A stretch of DNA of 64,000 nt. Source: Aerococcus christensenii. GTDB lineage: Bacteria; Bacillota; Bacilli; Lactobacillales; Aerococcaceae. The translations under genes were made by a program, and so were the position numbers. Of the stretch, positions 45,500 through 54,121 are shown one piece after another. Position 1 is the stretch's first letter. The number at the start of each line of letters is the position of its first letter. The DNA is taken from assembly GCF_001543105.1 (NCBI RefSeq), contig NZ_CP014159.1, positions 434,001-498,000 of the forward strand, in the 5' to 3' direction. The notes beneath the pieces were generated by a model. It was given only the letters and a program-made list of their open reading frames with translations, did not search any database and was not told where the DNA came from.

Positions 45500-45575
45500 A
45501 AACCGTAATGCTTACGATTTATATTAAACAAACTTTACCCCTCTTGTCAACTGTTAATCGGAATTATTTCGATTT
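45500..45575 (-). promoter_or_regulatory. Promoter of the adcA-pht operon flanked by two Zur boxes
   Basis: The promoter on the minus strand is TTGACA (45545-45550), 18 bp, TAATAT (45521-45526). Box A (45500-45520) and box B (45555-45575) each match 18 of 20 defined positions of the Bacillus Zur palindrome AAATCGTAATNATTACGATTT. One lies just downstream of the -10 and one just upstream of the -35. Zinc-loaded Zur should therefore shut the operon. The AdcR motif of streptococci is not found in full. Confidence 0.8.
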
Positions 45576-45628
45576 ATTTTTTATTTTCTTTCCATTGCTA
45601 TTCTTCTTTCTTTTTTAAGCATAAAAAT

Positions 45629-45657
45629 AGCGTAGATGATCACAGATCTTCTACGCT
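45629..45657 (-). terminator. Terminator after ktrA
   Basis: A stem AGCGTAGA/TCTACGCT with an extra inner GATC pairing, followed by T in minus orientation. Confidence 0.75.
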
Positions 45658-45697
45658 TAAACTAAATTTCGAAAGCAATTCCTTCTTCAAAAAGAAA

Positions 45698-46372
45698 CTA
45701 TAATCTCTCTAAATAATCAATCTTATCAAATTTTTCATTGTTCGCAACCGCCACGACAATGTCATCTTTTTCAAATTCGTAATCCGCTCCAAATTGGGTA
45801 TACAGGGGGTCTTTAGAATGTTTACGAATTCCGATAATATTAAGGTCATATTTCTTACGTAAACTTAGCTCATTCAGACCTTGTCCAATCCATACCTCGG
45901 GTGCTCTAAATTCAACAACTGCAGTTTCATCATCCAAATTAATCAAATCTTCAATGGATTGGCGACTAATCACATCCGCCACATGATACCCCGATTCAAC
46001 TTCTGATAAGACCACCCGTGAGACCCCTAATGCGAGGAGAGCTTGTCTGTAGCGCTGATTCTTAGCCTTACAGATAATGCGTTTGATCCCCAGTTCTTGG
46101 CAATTGATCACACCCAATACAGAAGATCCCAAGTCTCCACCTGTTCCAATGACTACGATGTCACAATTAGCAAGTCCTACTTCTTTTAAGAAATCAATAT
46201 CTGTAAAATCTCCAACGCTTCCAATGGTAAGACAATCTTCAAGCTCGGAAACATGTTTTTCTAGCCGGTCACACCCAATCACTTCTATTCCACGTTTTGC
46301 CAAACGTTTAACAATTGCTGAGCCAAATAATCCTAATCCTAAAACGCCAATTACTCGTTTTTTACGTGCCAT
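45698..46372 (-). CDS. ktrA: Potassium uptake regulatory subunit KtrA/TrkA
   Basis: A 224-residue RCK protein. The N-terminal Rossmann domain has GVLGLGLFGSAIVKRL and binds nucleotide. The C-terminal RCK_C domain (about 140-224) probably binds c-di-AMP in Firmicutes. It forms a ring under the membrane channel KtrB and gates it. The gene lies 9 bp after the transporter gene, so the pair forms one operon. Confidence 0.93.
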   Translation of the reverse strand: MARKKRVIGVLGLGLFGSAIVKRLAKRGIEVIGCDRLEKHVSELEDCLTIGSVGDFTDIDFLKEVGLANCDIVVIGTGGDLGSSVLGVINCQELGIKRIICKAKNQRYRQALLALGVSRVVLSEVESGYHVADVISRQSIEDLINLDDETAVVEFRAPEVWIGQGLNELSLRKKYDLNIIGIRKHSKDPLYTQFGADYEFEKDDIVVAVANNEKFDKIDYLERL

Positions 46373-46381
46373 AATAGCCTC

Positions 46382-47758
46382 CTAACCAATAATGATATCT
46401 GTCTCTGAATAACGGACATCGTATATTTTACTTTTCTTACCTAAACTCATAATCATCGTCATGGGTCCAATGCGTCCCATATACATAAGAAGCATTAGTA
46501 TCCAATGACTTGCTGTACTTAAAGTAGGAGTTAGTCCGGCAGATACCCCTACTGTCGCCAAAGCAGAAATAGTTTCAAATAATAATTTTAAATAACCTGC
46601 TTCAGGGTCAAATGTTAAGAGTAATCCCGAACCTATTAATAAAGTTAAAATATACATCAAAGCGATGGTAAAAGCGCTTCGCATAATAGCATCCGGCACC
46701 GTTCGATGAGCAAAATTAACATATTTTGTTTGTCTAACTTCTCGAACAGCTAATAAAATAGTTAAAGCAAAAGTAGTGACCTTCAGTCCACCTGCAGTTC
46801 CTCCAGGACCACCACCAATAAACATAGTGCAAACAAACACCAATAAAGAAACAGGCTTCACCAAGGTATAATCCACAGTTGAGAAACCAGCAGTACGCAT
46901 GGTAATGGTTTGGAAAAAAGCAGTCATAATCTTATTCCCTACCGATAAATTCCCAATAGTAGAAGGATTATTCCATTCCGCCATTAAAAACAAAATCACA
47001 CCACTTAAAATCACTGTTCCTGTCATTATCAAAACCAGTTTCGTATGTGGCATCAAGTGTTGAATATAGAATTTTATATTTCTGCCATTGGTCTTGTTTC
47101 TGAAATGACCCCATTGTTGAGCGACATCAAACCAAACAGAAAACCCAATACCACCTAAGACAATCAGCGCCATGACTGTCCAATTCAAAATAGGAACAGT
47201 TTGATAATCCACAAAACTATTATTACCAATAGCATCAAATCCCGCATTACAAAAAGCAGAAACTGCTGTAAAAATACTATTCCATATTCCCTTTTTAAAC
47301 CCTAATAGAGGCACAAAGAAAAAGGTGAGCAATAACGCTCCGGTTGATTCAATAACCGCTGTATATTTTATAATCCGTGATAGGAAACTACCTAAGTGTG
47401 TTCTTTCTGAACTGTTGATAGCCTCTCCCATAGCTATTTGATTCTTTAAACCAAAAGATTGCCCCATGGAATGATAAATTGATCCAACAATTGTCATGAG
47501 CCCAAGCCCCCCTGTTTGAATCAAGATCACCATAACTATTTGTCCTAAAATATTATACGAATCGTAAATAGACTCTGTCCACAAGCCTGTCACACAGACA
47601 GCAGATACAGAAATAAATAAATTATCCAGATAAGTTACCTGCGAATTTGCGGTTTGACAAATAGGCAAAGTAAGCAACACAGATCCCGTTAAAATCACCA
47701 GAAGAAAACTCAATGCAATTTTCTGAGAAGTACTCAATTTTTGAAATAATTTATCCAT
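46382..47758 (-). CDS. ktrB: Potassium transporter KtrB/TrkH
   Basis: A 458-residue channel-like transporter with four M1-P-M2 repeats. The selectivity-filter loops are visible, for example SVSAVCVTGLW, SAFCNAGFDAIG, TMRTAGFSTVD and SALATVGVSAGL, each with the essential Gly. The PGGTAGGLKV segment after the third pore is typical. It imports potassium with the KtrA ring. The upstream region does not show a recognisable ydaO-type riboswitch. Confidence 0.93.
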   Translation of the reverse strand: MDKLFQKLSTSQKIALSFLLVILTGSVLLTLPICQTANSQVTYLDNLFISVSAVCVTGLWTESIYDSYNILGQIVMVILIQTGGLGLMTIVGSIYHSMGQSFGLKNQIAMGEAINSSERTHLGSFLSRIIKYTAVIESTGALLLTFFFVPLLGFKKGIWNSIFTAVSAFCNAGFDAIGNNSFVDYQTVPILNWTVMALIVLGGIGFSVWFDVAQQWGHFRNKTNGRNIKFYIQHLMPHTKLVLIMTGTVILSGVILFLMAEWNNPSTIGNLSVGNKIMTAFFQTITMRTAGFSTVDYTLVKPVSLLVFVCTMFIGGGPGGTAGGLKVTTFALTILLAVREVRQTKYVNFAHRTVPDAIMRSAFTIALMYILTLLIGSGLLLTFDPEAGYLKLLFETISALATVGVSAGLTPTLSTASHWILMLLMYMGRIGPMTMIMSLGKKSKIYDVRYSETDIIIG

Positions 47759-47928
47759 ACGCCTTCCTTTTTTCTATCGGTCCCTTCTATGAACCAATTT
47801 TATTCTAAAATAAGGGAAATGAGCCCTTATCTACTCTGATTTCCCATAAAAACAACAGATTCAACTCATAAAGTCGAACTTTTATATAGAATAACGCTTT
47901 TAAAAAAGAAGTCAAGCTTTCACTAAAA

Positions 47929-47948
47929 AAAGAGCTCCTTGGAGCTCT
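47929..47948 (-). terminator. Terminator after pstB
   Basis: A stem AGAGCTCC/GGAGCTCT (47931-47938 with 47941-47948) with very short loop and a T-run in minus orientation. It ends the pst operon directly after pstB. Confidence 0.8.
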
Positions 47949-47954
47949 CCTTTA

Positions 47955-48749
47955 TTAACCAAATCGGCCTGCCACATAGTCTGCCGTTTGTTCTTTTTGT
48001 GGATTATTAAAAATTTGTTCTGTTGGCGCATATTCCAGAATTGTCGAATGTCCTCCTCCTAATTCTGGATCTGCATAAAAGAAGGCAGTATAGTCTGAAA
48101 CACGAGCGGCTTGTTGCATATTATGGGTCACAATAGCAATCGTATATTCTTCCTTCAAATCATTAATCAAATCTTCTATTTTCAAAGTAGATATTGGATC
48201 CAAAGCAGAGGTCGGCTCATCCATTAACAAAACTTCTGGTTTCACAGCTAAAGCCCGTGCAATACATACCCGCTGCTGTTGCCCACCAGAAATGGAAAGT
48301 CCGCTTTTCCCTAAATCATCCTTCACTTCATCCCAAATTGCTGCCCCTCTTAGAGATTTTTCAACAATTTCATCCAATGTTGCTTTATCACGAATACCAT
48401 GCGTTCTAGGGCCATACGCTACATTATCATAAATGGACATCGGAAAAGGATTAGGTTGTTGAAAAACCATCCCTACTTCTTTTCTTAAGAGATTGAGATT
48501 GACACTTTTATCGTAAATATCTTTGCCTTCTAAAGTAATATCTCCTTCAATTCGACAGCCTTCTACTAAATCATTCATACGATTTAAACTTTTTAAAAAA
48601 GTTGATTTTCCTGTTCCAGATGGGCCGATAAAAGCAGTTGCTTGATTTTCATAAATATCAATACTAATGTCTTCTAGAGCTTTAAAATTACCATACCATA
48701 AGGACATATTTTTTACACTCATTTTAATTTTTTTATCTTCTGTTGTCAT
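47955..48749 (-). CDS. pstB: Phosphate ABC transporter ATPase PstB
   Basis: A 264-residue ATPase with Walker [17 protein letters not shown], signature [18 protein letters not shown], Walker [13 protein letters not shown] and switch His in [14 protein letters not shown]. The [14 protein letters not shown] region after Walker A is PstB-specific. It powers phosphate import by PstA/PstC. It follows pstA by 5 bp and is the last gene of the operon. The usual downstream phoU is missing. Confidence 0.95.
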   Translation of the reverse strand: MTTEDKKIKMSVKNMSLWYGNFKALEDISIDIYENQATAFIGPSGTGKSTFLKSLNRMNDLVEGCRIEGDITLEGKDIYDKSVNLNLLRKEVGMVFQQPNPFPMSIYDNVAYGPRTHGIRDKATLDEIVEKSLRGAAIWDEVKDDLGKSGLSISGGQQQRVCIARALAVKPEVLLMDEPTSALDPISTLKIEDLINDLKEEYTIAIVTHNMQQAARVSDYTAFFYADPELGGGHSTILEYAPTEQIFNNPQKEQTADYVAGRFG

Positions 48750-48754
48750 TTTTA

Positions 48755-49573
48755 TTAATGGCCTCCTTTGGCTCCTACTTTACGAGATAGCCATGTTGAT
48801 ACTGAATTAATCACTAAGACTAAAGCTAATAAAACCACTCCAGTAGCCATGGCTTCATTCCGATGCAAGCCTTCTGTCGATAAAACATACATATGTAAAG
48901 CTAAAGTCCTCCCAGATGAAAAGAGAGAGTGAGGAGAAGAAGTGGACGTCCCCAAAGTATACATTAAAGCCGCCGTTTCTCCAACAATTCGTCCCACAGC
49001 CAAAATAATTCCAGATAAAATTCCAGGCATAGCAACTGGTAAAACAATTTTAAAAATTGTTCGCAATTTTCCTGCACCGAGCCCATAGGAAGCAAAACGT
49101 AAAGAATCTTTTACAAACATAAGACCTTCTTCTGTATTTCGAATAATGACAGGCAAGACCATAATTGCCATCGTTAAAATTCCAGAAATTAAAGAGAATT
49201 GAAATTTAGCATCTAAAACAAAAGCTAACATTCCGAATAGCCCATAAACAATAGAAGGAACTCCAGTTAAAGTATCTGTAGCAATTCGAATAGCTTCGAC
49301 CCACTTATTATTTTTCCCAGCATATTCTACTAAATAAAAGCCTGCAAATACACCGAGAGGAACCGCTAATAAAAGTGACCCCACCACAAGGAAAAGTGTG
49401 GTAAAAATAGCTGGCAGCATGGAAACATTCTGTGTCGTGTATTTCCAAGAGAATAGGCTCAATTTCAAATAAGGAAGGCCATGAATCAACACATAAAGGA
49501 TAATAAAAAATAGCCAAGCGAAGGTAAAAAAGGTAAAGAAATAAGTCAAAAAGCGTAGCGTTTTGTCTTTCAT
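48755..49573 (-). CDS. pstA: Phosphate ABC transporter permease PstA
   Basis: A 272-residue permease with about six membrane helices and an EAA-type loop ([25 protein letters not shown]). The [17 protein letters not shown] segment is characteristic. It forms the channel together with PstC. It overlaps pstC by one base. Confidence 0.94.
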   Translation of the reverse strand: MKDKTLRFLTYFFTFFTFAWLFFIILYVLIHGLPYLKLSLFSWKYTTQNVSMLPAIFTTLFLVVGSLLLAVPLGVFAGFYLVEYAGKNNKWVEAIRIATDTLTGVPSIVYGLFGMLAFVLDAKFQFSLISGILTMAIMVLPVIIRNTEEGLMFVKDSLRFASYGLGAGKLRTIFKIVLPVAMPGILSGIILAVGRIVGETAALMYTLGTSTSSPHSLFSSGRTLALHMYVLSTEGLHRNEAMATGVVLLALVLVINSVSTWLSRKVGAKGGH

Positions 49574-50445
49574 TAATGACGCACTCCTTGCCGATTAATA
49601 TAAGCTAAGCTGGCGTTAATAATCAAGATAAACACAAATAACACTGCACCTGTAGCAATTAACGCACTCTGATGGGTCCCAGAGGCATAAGCCATTTCCA
49701 TCATAATATTGGTCGTCATTGTACGCACTCCTTGAAATAGTCCTTTAGGGAAACGTGCTTGATTTCCAGCCACCATAATCACGGCCATTGTTTCTCCAAC
49801 TGCTCGCCCTATTCCTAAAATAATCGCAGATATCACTCCTGACCGCGCAGCTGGAACCATAATTTTATACACCGTTCTATCATGCGTAGCGCCTAGTCCA
49901 ATCGAAGCTCGATAATAGGCCTTAGAAACCGCACGTAAAGAAGATTCAGAAATAGTAATAATGGTAGGCAAAATCATAATACCCAAAACTAGTCCAGCTG
50001 CCAAAAGAGACATTCCTGTCGTTTGAATTCCTACTAATCGGCAAAATCTACGAAGTGCAGGGACTATGACCGTTAGGCCAAAATAGCCATAAACAATCGA
50101 AGGAATTCCAGCCATCAAATTAATAGCCGGTTTTAACCATCTATGTAGTTCCTCTGGACAATAAAAAGCCATAAAAGAAGCTGTAAAAATTCCAGCTGGC
50201 ACGCCAATTACCAAAGCCAATAAGGTTACATAGAGTGATCCCACAAGCATAGGCGCAATTCCAAATTGTCCTACCTTCGGCTTCCAAGTAGCTCCAAATA
50301 AGAAATTCCAGATCCCATACTCTCTAAAAAAAGGCAGGCTTCCCATAAAAATAAAATAGCAAATGGCAAATAGGGCTACAATAGATACCACAGCTGAAAT
50401 ACAGAATACCCATTTCATTAAGCTTTCTAGTGTATTCTTTTGCAT
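49573..50445 (-). CDS. pstC: Phosphate ABC transporter permease PstC
   Basis: A 290-residue permease with about six helices. It has the GIWNFLFGATWKPKVGQFGI periplasmic region of PstC, INLMAGIPSIVYGYFGL and the EAA loop ASIGLGATHDRTVYKIMVPA. It pairs with PstA. It is separated from pstS by 106 bp that contain a hairpin and a possible internal -10. Confidence 0.94.
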   Translation of the reverse strand: MQKNTLESLMKWVFCISAVVSIVALFAICYFIFMGSLPFFREYGIWNFLFGATWKPKVGQFGIAPMLVGSLYVTLLALVIGVPAGIFTASFMAFYCPEELHRWLKPAINLMAGIPSIVYGYFGLTVIVPALRRFCRLVGIQTTGMSLLAAGLVLGIMILPTIITISESSLRAVSKAYYRASIGLGATHDRTVYKIMVPAARSGVISAIILGIGRAVGETMAVIMVAGNQARFPKGLFQGVRTMTTNIMMEMAYASGTHQSALIATGAVLFVFILIINASLAYINRQGVRH

Positions 50446-50508
50446 AGTTTTCTCCCTTTAATAATATATATTAACTCTATTATAATATAAAACATTCCAA
50501 ATAAAACA

Positions 50509-50533
50509 GGCTACTCTCTTCCAAAAAGTAGCC
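50509..50533 (-). terminator. Hairpin between pstS and pstC, possible partial terminator
   Basis: A 6-bp stem GGCTAC/GTAGCC (50509-50514 with 50528-50533) with 13-nt loop and a T-rich tail in minus orientation. It probably lowers transcription of pstCAB relative to pstS. Confidence 0.5.
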
Positions 50534-50551
50534 TTCGTTCTCGCAATTTTC

Positions 50552-51370
50552 TTACTGGATTTCCTTCCAATTTAATAACTTGCCTGAGTAAATATCGCGA
50601 ATTGTCGATAGGCTCACATCATCTAAAGGATTTTCTTTATTCAAAATCACTACAATACCATCTAAGGCCATAACCACTCCTGTGACATCCTTTTCGTTTT
50701 CCGTGAGTTCTCTTGAAGACATCCCGAAGTCATTGGTTCCTTGAGCAGCCCCTGTTATCCCAGCACTCGATCCGTTTTGCGTGATATCAATTTGAGCATT
50801 AGGGTTGAGTTGTTCATAAGCTTCTTTTAATTGTTCCATTAAAGGTCCTACTGAAGTAGATCCAGAAATATTCACAGTTCCACTTATTTCCTTGACATGA
50901 TAAGAAGGAGCGTCCTGTTTCACAGGAACATAGCCCGCTTTTTTAACAAGATCTTGCCCTTCTTTAGAAAAAATAAAGTCATAAAAATCTTGAGCAGCTT
51001 CTTTCAATCCTTCGCGATAAACTAAAACGAACGGTCTAGAAATCTTATAACTGCCATTCATAATCGTCTCTTCACTGGGAGATACTCCATCTACTTTAGC
51101 AGCTTTGACCATATCATTTAAAGAGCCTAGAGAAATATATCCTATTCCATAAGGATCGTCTGCTACATAGCTAATGATTTGGTCTGTTCCATTTTGAATC
51201 AAGGCTTCTTGTACAGGATCTTCCAAATTAACAATTTTTTGAAAGGCTTCTCGCGTTCCGGAACCTTCTTCACGTATAATGACATTGATGGAATCTCCAC
51301 TCTCACTACACGCAGAAAGTGTTACTAACATTCCTAAAGCCACCAAACAATTTCTTACTGTTAGATGCAT
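50552..51370 (-). CDS. pstS: Phosphate-binding lipoprotein PstS, circularly permuted order
   Basis: A 272-residue lipoprotein with a lipobox (TLSACS). The two halves are reversed relative to Bacillus or E. coli PstS. The lobe with VIIREEGSGTREAF and YISLGSL comes first (about 25-155), and the segment ISGSTSVGPLMEQLKEAYE with NGSSAGIT and SSREL, normally N-terminal, comes last. The same order is known to me from pneumococcal PstS. Phosphate-binding parts (GSTS, GSGTR, SSAG, SREL) are all present. The ATG at 51370 is 7 nt after AAAGGA. A TTG 30 nt upstream lacks an RBS. Confidence 0.92.
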   Translation of the reverse strand: MHLTVRNCLVALGMLVTLSACSESGDSINVIIREEGSGTREAFQKIVNLEDPVQEALIQNGTDQIISYVADDPYGIGYISLGSLNDMVKAAKVDGVSPSEETIMNGSYKISRPFVLVYREGLKEAAQDFYDFIFSKEGQDLVKKAGYVPVKQDAPSYHVKEISGTVNISGSTSVGPLMEQLKEAYEQLNPNAQIDITQNGSSAGITGAAQGTNDFGMSSRELTENEKDVTGVVMALDGIVVILNKENPLDDVSLSTIRDIYSGKLLNWKEIQ

Positions 51371-51414
51371 GCCATTTTCCTTTCTACGACTCACTAACAA
51401 TTATTTTCAGACTT

Positions 51415-51485
51415 ATTATACATGGTCAATGTAAAATTAAAGTGAGTTTTTCAAAAAAAATCAAAGGAATGTAAATTTTAAGTGA
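51415..51485 (-). promoter_or_regulatory. pstS promoter with two PhoP-type direct repeats
   Basis: On the minus strand a perfect TATAAT (51415-51420) has no consensus -35. Instead an 18-bp repeat (AATGTAAAATTAAAGTGA on the plus strand, 51428-51445) covers that place. A second copy with two mismatches lies at 51468-51485, 40 bp away. Both contain the TTTACA-like half-site of Bacillus-type Pho boxes. Confidence 0.65.
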
Positions 51486-51519
51486 ATTTTGGAGAGAATT
51501 ATGCCGCTTCATGCTTCTT

Positions 51520-53331
51520 TCAGTCTTCTTCTCCTCTCGGATCACTCGGTAGATAAACAGTAAAACATGTTCCTTCTTGCCATTTACTTTCAACTAAAAT
51601 ATGTCCATCCATAGATTTGACTAAATTTCTAACAATAGATAAGCCTAATCCCGTTCCTCCAGAAGCTTTACTTCTCGCTTTATCCACCCGGTAAAAGCGT
51701 TCAAAAATACGAGGAAGGTCTTTTTTAGGAATGCCGATACCATTGTCCTTAACTTTAATAATAACTAACCCGCTTTTAGGTTGACTATCGATACTAATCC
51801 AAACATCTCCTCCTTGAGGGTGATTATATTCAATCGCATTAATAATCAAATTCAGCATAATCTGCTTAATTCGACTAGGTTCACTAATGAGGTCTATAGA
51901 CTTAGAAAATAAATTTTCAAAATGTAATTGCACTTGACGCTTTTGAGCCTTTTGCCTTAATTGAATCAGAATCTCTTCGATCAGTTCATCTAAACACACA
52001 TTTTCAATTCTGTGTTCGCGCTTATCTTGCTCAATTCGAGCTAAATCTAAAGTATCATTAATTAATTGGCCTAACCGATTACTTTCCTTATCCATGAGTT
52101 CCACAAAATATCTAGCAGACACAGGGTCTTCCAAGGCGCCATCCAGCAGAGTCTCTGTAAATCCTTTAATGACTGTGATCGGCGTCTTTAATTCATGCGA
52201 AGCATTGGCTACAAACTCAGATCTTACTTCTTCTAGGTGACGAATCTCTGTAATATCATAGAGTAACACAATAACCTGCTCTCCGAAACTCAACTCTTCC
52301 CGATTCTGTGGGACATAAAGAACATTGACATCGACAATACGTTTTTTAGTCGAGTGAAAAGTAATTTCTGATTTCGTATTTTTCTTCTTTTTGTAGCCCT
52401 TAGCAATCATTTCTTTTAATTCTTGATCTTTTAGGATCTCTTCATAGGTATGATTGAGAACTTTATCATTTAAATTTAAAATGCGATAGGCAGCACGATT
52501 GACTACTTTAATTTGATGGTCTTTATCCATCATTAAAATTCCTACAACCAGATAATTCATTAAGAGTTTTAGCCGTTCCTCTTGCATAGAAATTTGGCTA
52601 CCTTGTTGAGACAAATTATCTGCTAAGCGATTCACTAGATCTCCTAAAGCATCTAACTCTTCTACTCCTAATTGATCATAACGAAGAGAATAATCATGCT
52701 TATTGAGTTTTCCAACTAATTGAGAAAGAGAATCAATTGGCTGACTTATCTGACGGAAATAAATTCTCAAGGCCACATACAAAAGCACAGTCATCATCAA
52801 AGAACCTAAGATGGAAAAGCGGAACAAACGTAAACGGCTATCGGCTATATCTGTGGCCGGTCTTACAATGCGTATATAAGCTAAAAAATCTCCTTGCTGA
52901 TTCGTCAAATTCCCTGAATATTCATAAAAAGCCTCGTGGTCAGGACGGCCTAATCGTTTAAACTGAAAATCGTTTGACGAATCTGGTGAGGAAGAAACAA
53001 CTCCCGGATTTTCACTCTTTAAGCGATCATTCCCTAAATGACAAATTTCTTTTCCCTCTTTGTTATAAACACTCACTTTTTCTACCGAGTGAGACACTGA
53101 CAACAATTCTTGACGCACAACCCTCCAGTTTTCTGTTTCATTTGTCAAATCCTCTGAGGTTAAATTTTGGCAGGCTTTCTCCAAAGTATGAGCTGTTTCT
53201 TCCATGAATGTTTTTGTTTGATCTTCCATACTTGTTTGAACCAAAGTATTCGCATTTAAGGAAAAAATAAGACTAAAAGTAAGAAAAAGAATAGAAAAAA
53301 TAGCCGTTAAGCCTAAAGTAAGACGTTTCAT
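51520..53331 (-). CDS. phoR: Phosphate sensor histidine kinase PhoR
   Basis: A 603-residue kinase. Two membrane helices (about 7-27 and 172-190) flank an extracellular sensor of about 145 residues. HAMP (190-245), PAS (about 250-360), HisKA with phospho-acceptor His379 (VANASHELKTPIT) and HATPase_c (NLIINAIEYNHPQGG, VKDNGIGIPKKDLP, GGTGLGLSIVRNLV) follow. It overlaps phoP by 4 bases and lies directly upstream of pstS, so it most likely senses phosphate supply with the Pst system. Confidence 0.92.
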   Translation of the reverse strand: MKRLTLGLTAIFSILFLTFSLIFSLNANTLVQTSMEDQTKTFMEETAHTLEKACQNLTSEDLTNETENWRVVRQELLSVSHSVEKVSVYNKEGKEICHLGNDRLKSENPGVVSSSPDSSNDFQFKRLGRPDHEAFYEYSGNLTNQQGDFLAYIRIVRPATDIADSRLRLFRFSILGSLMMTVLLYVALRIYFRQISQPIDSLSQLVGKLNKHDYSLRYDQLGVEELDALGDLVNRLADNLSQQGSQISMQEERLKLLMNYLVVGILMMDKDHQIKVVNRAAYRILNLNDKVLNHTYEEILKDQELKEMIAKGYKKKKNTKSEITFHSTKKRIVDVNVLYVPQNREELSFGEQVIVLLYDITEIRHLEEVRSEFVANASHELKTPITVIKGFTETLLDGALEDPVSARYFVELMDKESNRLGQLINDTLDLARIEQDKREHRIENVCLDELIEEILIQLRQKAQKRQVQLHFENLFSKSIDLISEPSRIKQIMLNLIINAIEYNHPQGGDVWISIDSQPKSGLVIIKVKDNGIGIPKKDLPRIFERFYRVDKARSKASGGTGLGLSIVRNLVKSMDGHILVESKWQEGTCFTVYLPSDPRGEED

Positions 53332-54089
53332 CGGCTATTCACAATGGCTAACATATAGCCAAAGCCTCTCACAGTTAAAATATATTCAGGATGTTTAGGA
53401 TCTTTTTCAATTTTTTCACGAAGGTTGCGTATATGCGCATCAATCATTCGGGACTCGCCTGAATAATCATAATTCCAAATGGCTTTGACCAAGTTTTCAC
53501 GCTTAACTGTTCGAGTTGCCCGCTTAGCTAAATAAGTTAAAAGTTCAAACTCTTTTCGCGTTACACTCACTTCCTGCCCTCTCACTTTCACCCAAGCTTC
53601 TTCAGTGTGAATTTCGACATCCCCACAAATAATGAGTGCCCCTTCTTGAACCATTTTCTGTTTACTTACTGTGTCCTGATCAGATTTCCTATGCGTAGAT
53701 TCTCTCTCTTCATCTTCCTCCATGTAGTCATACCGTCGAAAGATGGCATTGATCCGCGCGAGTAATTCCCTAGGGCTAAAAGGCTTTGTCATATAGTCAT
53801 CTGCCCCTAATTCTAAACCAATAATTTTATCTAACTCTTCATCTTTAGCAGTTAACATCATAATGGGCGTCGTGACATGGGCTTGCCGGAGTTCTTTGCA
53901 TACTTTAGTTCCAGATAGTCCAGGCAACATCAAATCTAAAATAATAAAATCATATTTACCTGTTAAGCCTTTTTCTAAGGCAACTTGGCCATCACCAACG
54001 CCTTCCACAACAAAGCCTTCTTTTTCCAAATTAAAAGTGAGTAAGGTTCGAATCGACTCTTCATCATCCACAACTAATACACGTTTCAT
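53328..54089 (-). CDS. phoP: Response regulator PhoP
   Basis: An OmpR-type regulator of about 253 residues. The receiver has VVDDEESI, phospho-acceptor Asp (ILDLMLPG) and MLTAKDEELDK. The winged-helix domain ends in RMIDAHIRNLREKIE and TVRGFGYML. A charged insert (MEEDEERESTHRKSDQD) joins the two domains. The ATG at 54089 is 9 nt after AAAGGG. The ATG at 54098 directly abuts that RBS. It sits 32 bp after prfB, probably in one transcript, and should bind the repeats before pstS. Confidence 0.9.
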   Translation of the reverse strand: MKRVLVVDDEESIRTLLTFNLEKEGFVVEGVGDGQVALEKGLTGKYDFIILDLMLPGLSGTKVCKELRQAHVTTPIMMLTAKDEELDKIIGLELGADDYMTKPFSPRELLARINAIFRRYDYMEEDEERESTHRKSDQDTVSKQKMVQEGALIICGDVEIHTEEAWVKVRGQEVSVTRKEFELLTYLAKRATRTVKRENLVKAIWNYDYSGESRMIDAHIRNLREKIEKDPKHPEYILTVRGFGYMLAIVNSR

Positions 54090-54121
54090 CGCTTCCATCC
54101 CTTTCCCATAAATTCTTTTCC

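Noticed and set aside
45541..45560. An AdcR-type operator (TTAACYRGTTAA) before the zinc lipoprotein gene
   Set aside because: TCAACTGTTAA is one base too short and breaks the symmetry, whereas two Zur boxes fit well.
47759..47930. A ydaO-type c-di-AMP riboswitch before ktrB
   Set aside because: The conserved core segments were not found in this 190-bp leader. Only a TTGACT-like -35 and AT-rich DNA are seen.
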